A stretch of DNA of 64,000 nt from Lates calcarifer (lineage: Eukaryota; Chordata; Actinopteri; Centropomidae): contig NC_066844.1 in the NCBI RefSeq assembly GCF_001640805.2, forward strand, positions 14,685,543 to 14,749,542, in the 5' to 3' direction. Shown piece after piece: positions 33,201-45,700 of this stretch (the stretch's first letter is position 1; each line of letters begins with the position of its first letter). A model generated the notes under the pieces. The model ran no database searches. It had not been told where the DNA came from and worked only from the letters and a program-made list of their open reading frames with translations. The position numbers were made by a program, and so were the translations under genes.

Positions 33201-35902
33201 TGTCCTCTGCTTTCATCAACAGCTTGAGTCAACAGCTTCGGCGTGCTGCATTAGCATACAATACATATTCATGCCGTGTCTCCCTTCAACTGCATCGCCA
33301 GCCCTCCTGCACATTTTCCAGCCATTTTTACAAACGGCATGTCAAGCGCCCCATTTTCGCCGGGAGTCCCACATGGCCCTTTATGTATTCACTGCACGGC
33401 CGCTGCAAAAAACATCAACAGGTCTCAAGGTCGTCACTCCCACTGATTGTGTGTGTGTGTGTCTTTGTGTGTGTGTGTGTGTGTGGCGTTCATGTGTCCC
33501 AGAAAGAGTGTGTGAACAACTGAAGGAACTGAAGAAATACGTGAGAAAAAAAATTCAGTTAAAGATGTAATGAATGTGTGTTTGGGGTAATGCAGTGCGA
33601 ATAAGTGAGTGTAACCATGCAATTGCTGCTTAGTGTGTGAATATAAATCTGAACAAAATGTTACGTACATCTGGGTGCGTGTATGAGGGTGTGCATGCGA
33701 ATTTGTGTGTGTCTGTGTGAGCAAATAGTGTGGCGTGCGGCTGCAGTTTTAACGTGCCTGGGGACTAGCTGACAGGTAGACTAAGCAGGAGCATCCTCCT
33801 TCCGTCCACTGGCATCTCAGTGAGAAAAGAGGCCAGTTGATGTGGGGGTTAGAGCTTCCATGGCAGAGTGTGTTGTGATAAATAATGAATGCTTAAAGAA
33901 CAGATCTCTGAAGCTTCTTTACTTTCCATCCATCCCTCCATCCTTGCATTCGTTCCTCCTTCCATCCGTATTACTACAAACAGCACGGGGCGTTCAGCTG
34001 TCTCTATCATAAATATTTTAACCTCTAGGTCAGTGCTCACATACCCCCCACCCCAACCCCCCCAACTGTTCCGCTGCTCTTAACCGCCGCCACTTGGTGA
34101 TGACACAGCCTTTTGACCCATAAAGATATTGACAAAACACTGATAGTGAGTACATTCACCAGGACCAGCTTGTAGACTAAAGGCCATACAGGCTTCTATA
34201 GGAGTGGCAATGGCTGCAACTGTTGAAATGGCAAGTCTTGAATGAATGCTGAGCAGTTGGTTTCTAAAAAAAAATGTCCCCACAAGATAAACAATCCAAA
34301 ACTGAACTAGTCCTGCTTTTGGAAAAAGTAATATTTTCACCGTTGTAGTTGTTGTTTTTGCCTTATTTTTAAATCCCCGCACACATTCAGCAACAGTCAG
34401 GATTATATCTGGCTGAGTAAATACAAAGCAATGCTGAGACAATGAATGCTCCATATTTCCAAAAAAAAAAAAAAAAAACACAGAGTGTGAAACAGGAGGA
34501 CAAAGAGAACTAATCACAAATTGGATTCAACACAGAGCCAAGAGCTATGAAAGCTGTAGTGACTTGTTTCACTGTAGAAAGTGGATTCTTACAGATTCAA
34601 CACAGCTGTATTCTAATTATTGTCCTATAACAGCATACTATAAGATATATAGAAAAGTGAAAATCTCTTAAGACACTCACTTCAAAACCTAATAAAAACA
34701 TAACACAAGGCAGCAAAGTCCAGCCTAAAAACTACCAACTTTTTCCACCAGATAAACAACAGCTCGTATCCATGCTGCTCTGTCTCAAAGCCAGATACTC
34801 TGTGAAAGGAGTCCAGTGCATCTGATGAGCGAGAGGTCTCATCTCTCTTACCCTGATGAGCAGCGCCGTTAGCGACTCCATGCATAAATCTCAGAGGCGA
34901 ACAGAACGGATCAGAGCATTCAAGTGTAAACTAGGGCAAAGCTCCAGCACTGTACCTTCTAGATACACTACTCTGGAAGCAAGTCTTGTGGAGGAGCAAG
35001 CAATCACACACCAAGGGGCATACATGTTGTCATCTATCACATGCACAAACACAAATTCACACACCTGTTCTGATCAGTCCAGTAGCATCCAGTCCTGTCC
35101 GGTCCGTTCAGATCCGGTCCCTTGTGCTGGCAGAGCGAGGAGCTTGTCTCACCCCCCACACAGCCCGGTGCAGACAGCTCACTGTTATAGATGCACTGAC
35201 AAGTGAAAGGAGGGAGGCGTGGTTTCACATGAGATAAATAAAAGAGGGAGGGAACGAGGGAGGAGAGAGGCTCCCTCAATCTACAATTCAATTTTGCTCT
35301 CACTCCCTTTTTCGGCAGCGTTTCTATCTTCCTCTTTTTTTTGTCTTCTTTTAGCATATTCTCTCCTCTCCTTTTCCATCTTCCTCCCTGCGTGTTATTC
35401 CTCACTGGCTCGCTCTGTTTCCATGAGTTTTAGCCTTTCTTCTCCTGTGTTGCTTCCTGTTTCTTCTTTTTCTCCTTCATTTTCCTCTGCCTCTTCCTTT
35501 CGCTTTCTCTCGGCTCTCATTCATGGGGCAGTGGTGTGGTGTGTGTGTGTGTGTGCACGCGTGTGAGACAGTGAAACAGGGCAGCTCTGGCCATCTGTTG
35601 GAGCCTGTGAGCTTCACCTATTCACAGTCTCATAAAGGCAGAGGCACACAGAGGAGTGAGAGAGAAAGGAATGGGAGGGAATGAAGGATCAATCTTAATG
35701 CTGCAGGGGTGGGGAGGGAAGGCAAAGCCTGGCACACACACCATATCTATCAGGCTGGCACCTCTGAGGCGAGCTGGCGTGGGCACGCCTGCTCACTGGG
35801 TCCAGGCAGCACAGGGGATTTGGCTCACAGTCCATGGGCATGCAGATAGAAAAGAAACGTACACCCAAATCAATTTATACACATGCACACAGAAGCACAC
35901 AA

Positions 35903-35934
<32 letters not shown>
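35903..35934. repeat. (AC)10(AT)6 compound microsatellite
   Basis: An AC run passes directly into an AT run. Confidence 0.9.
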
Positions 35935-37859
35935 GTGGGCAAGTTCACACCACACACTCTCACACAGATCCACAAAACCAATTTCCTCTTTGACAAAACA
36001 AACAGGATCTATCAAGACAAATAATCCTACAAACTCAAAGAGACAAGGGGACAGGGGACAATTCTACAAACCCACACAAACGCACACACAAAGCCTGCCC
36101 TGAATCCTTCCATCACAGCAGAGTTAAAGTAGGCATTTTCCTGCCTGGTTTAAGCCAGGTATTTCTCCTGAGTGCAGGTGTCACTTCCTGTCCCTGACCA
36201 GGAGGGAGAGGCGCGGCGGAGGGTGGCAGAGGGTGGAGGCATCCATCACTGTCTGCAGCAGCCGTCCCATGATGGATGCGCCTGTTTATCCCTCTCTGCA
36301 GGTTATTTAGATGCAGTCACAGCCAGAGAGATTAGTGATGGAGAACCTCTGCACCTACTCGCCTCTCCTCCCACCCCATCTAATCAATAACACTCTTATC
36401 TATTATCTGCATTTCAGGGTATTTCTCCATGGAAATTTGAAGCAAAGAAAGAAAGAGAGATTAATTGTCCACCCCCTCTCAGTGTTTTCAATTACAACGC
36501 CTGCAATGGATCATCTGTCTGTCAGCCTGGCACACTACGGTATTTGTGTCACTGCAAAGAGATGAAACCATGCTGCTTTGAGAAAATCAAACTGTATTTT
36601 TTTGGCCATGACTGTCCCTTGCAGATGCAAAACAAACTATTCAGAGCAGGGGATTTGCATGGCATTTGAGGATAAAAAAATTATATTTTCTGCTTAAACT
36701 TCAGGTGTATTCAACACTAATCCTGTTTTTTTTTAAAAAAAGCATTGTCATTCAAGCCAATTGGAACCATGAGTCCTTTGTAAGAGTGGATTAGCTGTTC
36801 TAATACTATTCATAATCATCTTAAAACAAAATATACTGCTGGAAAATTATTTATTTCTCCACTGTATGCATATCAGATGATGTCTGAGACTCTGGGACTG
36901 CTTACATAAAGGAGCCATCTAGCTGCTCTAACACGCTGGATTACAGACAATGCCCAAGAGACGGACATGTTTTTCCTGAGCGGTGCCGACATGCCAACAC
37001 AACAGCCCAGCGACACCACTTTAGCACATGGTTTATTCATGCTTCCACTCTCTCTCTCTCTCTCTCTCCCTCTCTCTCACGCACACTTAAGCTGTGTCAT
37101 CCTACTGACATCTAATTGGGCTTAGATCAACAGATGTGTCCTACAACAAACCAGTGTGTATGAACAGGGTAAACTCTTCTTATGTGAACCACAGTTTGAT
37201 ATCTTCCAACCTCAAATACCTCTGGAGAAATTCCCAAAGAAGGTCAGGAAGAAAAGTCTCAGGACAGACATGGAAGGACAAATTAAGAAAAAAACAAAAA
37301 AACAAAACAAAGAAGAATATAATGTCTGTGTGTCAGCAAAGAGAAATATCCTGCACTTTAAAACGACAGAGAGGGTCCAGACCTTGGGGTACACATTCTG
37401 CTTTTCTGTTTTCTGCTTCATTGGCTACAAAATGGACAAGGCCTTGTCCACCACCTCTGCATAATTGTGCTGAGGCAGGTGCATAAATAAGAATGAATGA
37501 TTTCTATTCTGATAGCACAGAAAGACAGCTATGTTCTATCCTGCTGAGATCTTGTCCTTGGCTGGGAGTGTGCTGTTACAAATGAATTTGTTCCTATTCT
37601 GCACTGTGTGTGCCAGTGCTGATAAAAATATCCCCTGTCAGCTGGCTGCGTGAAGAGGGGAGGACTCAGTGCAAATGAGGCAGACCCCCTCACTGTCTTC
37701 TCCTCCTCGCCAGCTCTATCTCTGAGAGCACTCTTCCTATTATTCCCTTGGTTTGGGCTAGTTGGTTCAAGGCTGACTTCCCTTCAGTAGCACCACCGCA
37801 CATGCACACACACATCCCCCACACCCTGCCCTCTATCCATTCTGTGAATCCCTGGTTGA

Positions 37860-37860
<1 letters not shown>

Positions 37861-37904
<44 letters not shown>
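37861..37904. repeat. (TG)22 microsatellite
   Basis: A perfect TG run of 44 bases, followed by an interrupted GTGCGTGCGCGTGTGT tail. It is the longest dinucleotide run in the window. Confidence 0.93.
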
Positions 37905-37908
<4 letters not shown>

Positions 37909-40900
37909 CGCGTGTGTATGTGTGTGCGTGTGCATGTGCAGGCGAATGTGCATTGAGACAGTTCTGCATCAGTCGGCTCTACATCACCATGGCTACATTA
38001 TGAGGAAAAACTGAGGTAGAGAGAAGAACTGAGGGAGGAAGAGAGGAGAAGAACCCAGGAGCTAACAATGAGGGGACTCAAGGACACAGGATTGACAGAA
38101 CTGAAGATGAGAGAAGTCCGCGCGTTGTGAAACAATTCTCCTCAAAATAGCACAGCAGGTACTGCAGGTAGAATAGTAAAAGGGCCATCTAACCTCTGAG
38201 CAAGTCGCTTTAGAGGCAAACAGCCACATCACAACTACCCTGTCCTCCTGCTCCACTTGTACAGGTTAAAACATTCTATAAACATGCCTCCAGTGTGTGT
38301 TACAATACAATTCCTGTACACAAACAACACACACAAGCACCAGAGGATTAAACATATGTCCAGAGGAGAGCTTTCTTGGCTAATTACAAATGCAAATAGT
38401 TGAATCAGTTTCATTCTGCAGCTGTGCTCATTGCTCCTGGACTATGTTTCATCCACTCGAGTTCCCATGGTACAGAGAGTCATCAGAATGCCAGGCATGG
38501 ATGCTGAATACCCCAACATCATGCACGCCACACATTGTCCTGTCAAGTCTAATGCATTCTCCTCTTATTTATCTCATCCCTCCTGTCACTGTCACATCAC
38601 ACACTCCCACTGAAAATATAAATAGTTAATAAGTCAGTTATGAGCGACCATCATTTTCCAGCAGTTGGTTTCATATCCTGAGGTGATGTTATAATTCATT
38701 CATTAGTGTCCCACCACTCTGAATGGTACAATTAAAAGGAATAGAGGCTTCAGCAGTCTCCTCCATCGCAGATTTCAAATTTAATTGCGAAGACATTTTT
38801 CAGACTGAACAAAGTCTGAATAAGTCTGAGACAAAAAGCTTTGCAATCAAACATAAAAGAAAGCGAAAGTCTTTATTCTTTTTAATTGTACCACAGACTG
38901 AAGATTTTCCTCCAGCACCTTCCTGAGACAGTTTGCAGAGTGTGGAAGTTTTCCTAGTTTTTACACAGCAACTCTGAAAATGATAAGGACAAATAAAAAC
39001 AAAAGAGAAGTATGCAGGCAGACACAAAGCTAAGGAAAAATAAGAAGGGCCAATATGGTGTCCCAGTTGTATATATCTAGATATTCCACATCTTACACCG
39101 TGCTTTGAGTATGTAGTGCATTCACAGCGGAAAAATGCCAAACTTGAGTATACACAAAAATGCCACCATGCATAATAAAATCTTAAGTGCAATGATGTTG
39201 GCTGCTGTTGTCCCACAATGCAGTGAGCAACAGAAATGAAAGACCTGATGACAGCTGGAGTAAAGTGAAAATATAAACCTTTCACACTGCATACATTTCA
39301 GCTGTCAGAGAAGGATAAGCTCAGGTCTTACCAGTAACATTAATCATGGCTCAGTTTCATGGAGGTGTCCTTGTAGCTTTGACCTTATTCCCACCTGACA
39401 TTAACCATGCATCTTGGATGATCCGATCACAAGTGGACAACTAACCTAAGTGCAGGTGTGGATGCACCCAAGGTGCATTGAGGACGTACTGAGATATGAT
39501 TGCTCAGATCACATTCAGAGGTGGTCTGGCTACACTTAGCACATAAGTGAGACGCATTCAGAATCTTGTACAGAGTTCTGTACAAGAACTAGGAAAACAG
39601 AAATTTACACAAATGTGTCCTTGGCCACACTGAAAGAACACCTACTCAACTGATGTCATCTGTGTTAGCAGCTCTATCCACAATGTCTGAAAAACTCAAA
39701 GCCCATTATACTGATATATCTGATACTGGGCAGTGAGCCCAATATCAGAACCATGAAACTTAAATACCTGAGTGAAACACAGCCATTAGCAATATTATTT
39801 ACCACACCTGTATTTAGCAAGCCAAAATATCAATGAAAACACAAAACTTTCACCCAGAAAGTTCAAGTTTTTATTTTTTCTGTTCCCAAGCTGCAGCTTG
39901 ACTGATGTCCCAGATGGCTTGTATCATTCCTTGTTAGTACAAAAACAGTACACTACATTGATTTCTTGTGTACTCTATCTGCCAAAACAGTGTGCTGTCA
40001 ACATTAGTACATGGTGTATTAGCACATAGTAATTAGAATTGGGACACCCCGCCAGTCTCACTGAGGGAGCCCGTGTTGTTTGATCGTCAGCCAGCAGGGG
40101 GAGGTGTACTCTGGTCTAGTAGGATTAAATCATCTACTGTGCATCAGGAGTGTAAAAAAATAATGATACATCACTTTTAGGCCAAAGAGACAACTGCATT
40201 AATTTGAAAAGCTGATTAATATCTCATTCTTTTCACTTAAATAGTAATGTTGAAAACTGCCTGCCCACTGTGAAGTGTTTCTATTCCCTCATGAAACGTT
40301 GTCTTCTGAAGTCATAGTTTAGCTTTGGAAATAAATGTCATCACTAGAAATTGTGCTTCGTTGGAATGTTTGCGTGTATTTAGTTATTGCTGACAAAATC
40401 TCAGTCACCTACGATTCACATTATTAAGGCTGTTATACTTTTGGATGTACAAAATTATTTGGTGAAAGAACTGAAGTCAACTTGAAACGCTGCTGGATTT
40501 TCCCCAGTATAGAGCAGGCATACATCTTTCTCTATGTTGAGAAAGAGAAGAAAAATCGAAATACCTGCTACAGAAACATGAGCTATCAATGGTCAAACTT
40601 GAAAAGATTAATCAAGAATGCCTGTTCATAAACTCAAGGCAAAGGAGGTTATGGTTTTAAAAAAAAAAAGGGATTGGATCAGTTACATGCACAAACATGC
40701 ACATGCAAACATCCTTCCCATCTGTCCATGTGCGGCAGCATTACAGAGGTTGGGGAACTGTTAACAGACCGTGGGATCCGCAGATCAAAGCATGGCCCCC
40801 CGTTGAGGTCTGCGGTCCCGAGGAACACAAGCCGCTATGGGCCAGAGCCAGCATCACATCTCAGGCTAATTAACTAAAACCCCTTTGACGCCATGTTATT

Positions 40901-43900
40901 TGCATTCCTAATGTACAGCACTCAGTGTAATATCTGCCACACATATTAAATAAGAAGCGCTTGTGGGTTTGTCTAACAAGGCACCCCAGTGTTTTTAGCA
41001 CAAATACATTTGTAATCACTTTTAAACATTGTGAGGGAGGCAACACAGAGGAGCTGAATTCAGGAACAGGGGTGAATTTTACAATATAATTAAATGAACA
41101 TTTGTGTGAACTTGCCTGGCGCTCAACTTTTTGTTTATTGCAATACTGATCAGCACATGCTTTTCAGTTCTCACTCACGTATTGCATCACACAGCAATGC
41201 GTGTACAGAGACACACAGGACCCTCAGTGAAAAGACACACCTTGCACCAGTGAAATTTCAAGTGCCCTCCAGTGTAGCCTTCCAATCTCGGGCGCTCACT
41301 AGAGTGAGAAAAATGGCCTGAATTATAAATCAAGGGGTTTTAAACGGCTGCGTAGATTAGCAAGCAGTCGTGTTTGGTGTACTCAATAATTAATTACTTG
41401 TTTGTACTTGAGTGGACCTCGCTTCTTTTTTTGTATGGCTTTTTGTGTCTGCAAACAAATGCTCACTGGCATGTAATCAGGAGCCGTCAGGGTGTGAGGA
41501 GGGCTCCTGAAGAGCCTGGTGTAGGGACTGACATCGCAACCAAAGGTCATCGCTGACTGGGGGCATTCTCATAATGTGTGAAGATGTTTATTTTTATACT
41601 TTTGACAAAAAGAGTAAAGATGTTTTACTTGTCTCTTGCCTCTTCAAGAGGCTAGTTTGGGTTGTGACATTAGATTTATGGTTTAAGGTTAGTATTAGAT
41701 TTAGGTTAGTCATGGAGTTTAGAGGGGTATAGTTACAACAGTCAGTCTAACATCCTTGCTGTGTGTGTACATCTGAGCATGTACCCTCCAGCAGAGACAA
41801 ATGTTAATTACGCTTCTGCACTCTCACAGCATATGGACCACTCCCTGCCAACAGCATCACCAGCCAGTTACAGCAGAATGACACTTGTACAGCAGACTGT
41901 CACAACACAGCAGCATTCACTGTCTCTCCAACGTGTCGTAATAAAATGTAAGACAGACCTCTGCTCCCTATCTCGGCCCTCTGGCCATCTCTCAATGGCT
42001 GCCCTGAAACAGCCCTGTAAGCAGACTAAGGACAAGTGGGAGGATGAAATAGCATCTCCCTCTCCCCCGTGAGGAGCAAAATGATGAATTGTGTAAAATC
42101 TTATTTGGCACCTCATATTAAAAAATTCAGAGATTAAGCCAGCAACGCAAAAGGCAGGAAAGAGCTGATGCAGACAGAGCAGAGGAGGGCCCATTAGAGA
42201 AATGCTCCTGTCTGTCTTTCTGTCCGGCTGGGTGACACCTCGCCCCTTAATGAGCTGTCTGAAGTCAAACAGGAGAAATACCAACACAATAAATTACCAA
42301 GCTCATCTCTTCCTGTTTGCCTCCACTCAGATACGGCTGAGTAATCTCTCTATCTGGCCTCACACCATCCAGAATGAGATTCTGTCAAATCACATACTAC
42401 AATCCTTGGGCCCATTTGCATAACTGCGTTGGATGTTTTCAGCCAAACTGGTGACATGTTTTTCTGCAGTTAATTAGATTTTGGAATTAGTTTTCCAAAA
42501 AGAAAAAAGAAAGAAAAAAAAAAAAACAAGATGATTTCCCCTCTGCTTGGTCTTCTATTCCCATTTGGAAGTGACAAGATAAAATTGTATATAAGGGTAA
42601 TTGCGTGGCAGTGTTGGAATTAGAGCTAGGGAGAGAAGGTATTTTTGCAGTTAAGGAGCTAATACTCCATTCCAATTTCAGTCTGTTTAGCATGCAGGCT
42701 CTGAACTGTTCCCTCTGACATGGCAAACCTCATTAAGATAGAGCAAACTAATTCACTTGAGGACGAAAGCTAATTCTTCATATCTTTTTTTCTCCTCTTA
42801 GAGATATAGAGACAAACTGAAATTGGGTCTTAGGGGTATACACACTTGAAGGTAGAGCTCTTTCCCAGCTCTTATCATACCACATTTACTGTAGATTAAA
42901 GAGAAGAAGGGAAGAGGACGTAACCTTAAGCTACCGTTGAACTGGTGCTGACAGAAATAGAGAGGAGGCTGAGCCTTTGTATGGCAAGCCCACTCTGGAC
43001 AAAACTGTCAAGAGCATGGACATCTGAGCTGCATGGGATCACTCCACTCATGTGTCTATTCCTGCTGATAAAGCAAGGCTAACCTTTCATGAAGCAGAGA
43101 AGGAGCAGAAGGAAGAGGGGAGAGGAGAGGAAAAATACGAGGAGAAAGGGCCGGTGCTGGGGCTGCAATGGGCAGACATCCATTAACCGAGCACTCAGCA
43201 TGGGATATGGCATTTACCGAGAACAGCCAAATGCCATGGCAATTAATCAGGGCTTTGAATGCCAGCTGTATCAATACCCCTTGTACACGGTCATGGGCGC
43301 ACTTGTGCACACAGAAAAAAAAATCCTACACACACATACACATCTCAAAATAGACCTATACTTTTCTCTGTTTTCATGGGAGCAACACTATGTGGATGAA
43401 GTACTGTGTCTAACCTTAATATTATTTCGATGTCTCAAACTAGGACGCACACAGAGAAACGGAATGAATACATCACTTACACAATCACGGGGTAAGGCCT
43501 GGGAGATGGCACACATTTTACTCTGCAGGGAGTTGCAAATTGCTTTTGAATAACCAAGGTCTAATTGACAGGAAAAGAATGCGCTGTCATTTCGCTAGAG
43601 CGACTGTCATTAACACATTTTTCATTTTGTACATGCTCCAAGGCATTATTGTTTTGTTGGCCTCAATCCCTCCCTGGTGCAGTGAATATGTTTTAAAATG
43701 GTTGTGAGCAGAATGTTGTTAGCTACACAACGCTCCCCGAGGGGAACAAAACACAAGAACAATTGGCTCATTAGAAGCAGAAACACTTCAAACCACAATA
43801 TGGCTGGAACACACTCAGAGGAGAGACAAAGTCAGAGAGTGAGGAGCACAGATGGATGGATAGGAGGGACGTGGGGAGGGGAGACAAAGGCACACCAACA

Positions 43901-44231
43901 GAGAAGAAGCAACCCTGTGTTCAACACACAGTGAGCTCAGGGTGCACAAGAAAAATCTACTGCTGAGATGAGGTGAATTTATAATAATCCTCCTTGTGAG
44001 GAGGCTGAGGAGCGATGTGTTACGCACAATTAGGATTATAGTAATCTGGTTATAATTTGTACTACCTACAACAACACTCTGTTCGCTTATAACAACTTTT
44101 CCGTGAAGAAATTATCATATCAAAGATATTTTTTGGAATTTAATAAAAGATATTTCAATATGGCATTTAGGCATTTGACATTTGTAGGCAAAGAAAAGTC
44201 TACACTTTCTACAATATCAGAATTTAACTTG

Positions 44232-44255
44232 TAATAATAATAATAATAATAATAA
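44232..44255. repeat. (TAA)8 microsatellite
   Basis: A trinucleotide run in a very AT-rich neighbourhood. Confidence 0.9.
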
Positions 44256-45011
44256 CAATTATAATAAATGATAATGGCCCCTTTCACAGCAAACACTTGG
44301 GAATAGCACAGGTGTTATTTGTTCGGTAAGGATGGCTCTACTCTATTTACGTGTACCAATGTGACAGTATCCTGAAAAAAACATTTAAATATTGCATTGG
44401 TTGTATTATTTCCTGTTAGTATTAAGTGGTAGAGTATGGTAACAGACTGTGACTAGTATGTATTACATACTGCATAGAATTTGTATGTAGTAGAGCTTCC
44501 ACATGAGTGACATTGCAGATTCTGATTTTACACACATGGTCAGAATAAGTGGAATACCTCAAATGAGAGTTTTTTTGCTTGTGCATTTTTAAAAGTCTCT
44601 TTTATTTGTTTCTAGGAAAATTTATTTGACTGTTCGAGGTTCAATTTGCTGATATAGACTTTTACATTTTATTTTTCAAGTTAAATTGCTGATTATGTTG
44701 AAAGTAGTTTTTTATATTGTAGAGTTGCAATTGTTTCTTAAATAAAAGATCTCAAAGCTTCCTCAAGCACTTAAAATCAGTAATCTCTCCTACCTTGTGC
44801 ATGCATGACTTCACAGCTCAGCTCACTTGCTCTCTGGTTGAGACCTGCATCAGGCAGAGCTTTTATATTACAGTGTTCTACAGGATATCTATATAAAAAA
44901 AAAGCACATTGTATAATGCAGTGAGCAAATGACCTTATTGTAACACAACATCCTAATTATACCAAATAAGTGGCCAAGCCATACAACTGACCTCTGTATG
45001 TCTGTGTGTGA

Positions 45012-45037
45012 GACAGACAGACAGACAGACAGACAGA
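45012..45037. repeat. (GACA)6 tetranucleotide microsatellite
   Basis: A perfect GACA/ACAG run, preceded by a short TG tract. Confidence 0.9.
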
Positions 45038-45598
45038 GAAAGGATAAGAGAAACAGTGGGAGTATTTTATGACAGACACCAATCTGTCTCTCTCTCTTCA
45101 ACTGGATGTCTTGAGGCAGACAGACTGGAAGAAGGCTAAAAACGCTCCAAAGGTCTCTGATGTTTTGTTCTGAGATTAGAGTAATATTTTCCAGGACATA
45201 TCATCTATAATTCATTTAGTCTATTGAATCACCAAACATCACTCACAGTCTATTAATATCAACTTCACAGACCCACAGTCTGATGAAAGTGTTCCTCTGC
45301 ATGAATGGCACATCGACAGACACAGACACTTGGTCTTATTGTCACTAAAACAAACCGCTTGCACCACGTTTAGACTAATGTTATAAATGTGCACCTGGCC
45401 GCAGTGTATCTTAATTTTCTTCCGACCTTACCCTTTATAATTGCACAAGTAGCAAGTAAATCAGTCAAGACACAGCTGGCTACTTTATTGTAAGCTATGA
45501 CTGTTTTTTTTTTTCAACAAAAACATTTTCACACCTGGTCCTCTGTAAATCTTTAACAAAGAGTAGAGATAAATTCACACACCGTTGCCGTTTCCTAC

Positions 45599-45700
45599 CT
45601 GATGTGCGTTTGTGTCAAACCTCTCTGTCCAGCATTGTTCCGCAGCGACCTCTACCGATCATTAACGACGTCCTTGTCTACTTCCATTTGTCAGTAAAAC
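45599..45700 (-). other. Candidate non-coding first exon with strong donor
   Basis: On the minus strand, caaacgcacatcag is followed by gtaggaaacg, a near-consensus donor. The preceding 90 bases contain several CpGs (acgtcgttaatgatcggt, gtcgctgcgg) in an otherwise CpG-poor area. It could be a 5' non-coding exon of sulf2 about 32 kb upstream of coding exon 1. No TATA box is seen and the 5' boundary is arbitrary. Confidence 0.18.

Larger units (their letters stand above)
32991..45000. other. Non-coding DNA, upstream region
   Basis: No exon is recognised. Simple repeats: GT at 33449-33484, A18 at 34461-34478, GT at 35539-35554, AC/AT at 35903-35934, TC at 37048-37078, TG at 37861-37904, TAA at 44232-44255. 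Motif-rich candidate regulatory stretches occur near 33000-33420, 40780-40930 and 43150-43270. The stretches 39040-39260 and 39860-40045 resemble degenerate interspersed repeats but cannot be named. Confidence 0.55.

Noticed and set aside
33016..33570. 184-codon plus-strand frame
   Set aside because: Composition reflects a GC-rich block plus a TG microsatellite (runs of Cys-Val), with no recognisable domain or splice structure.
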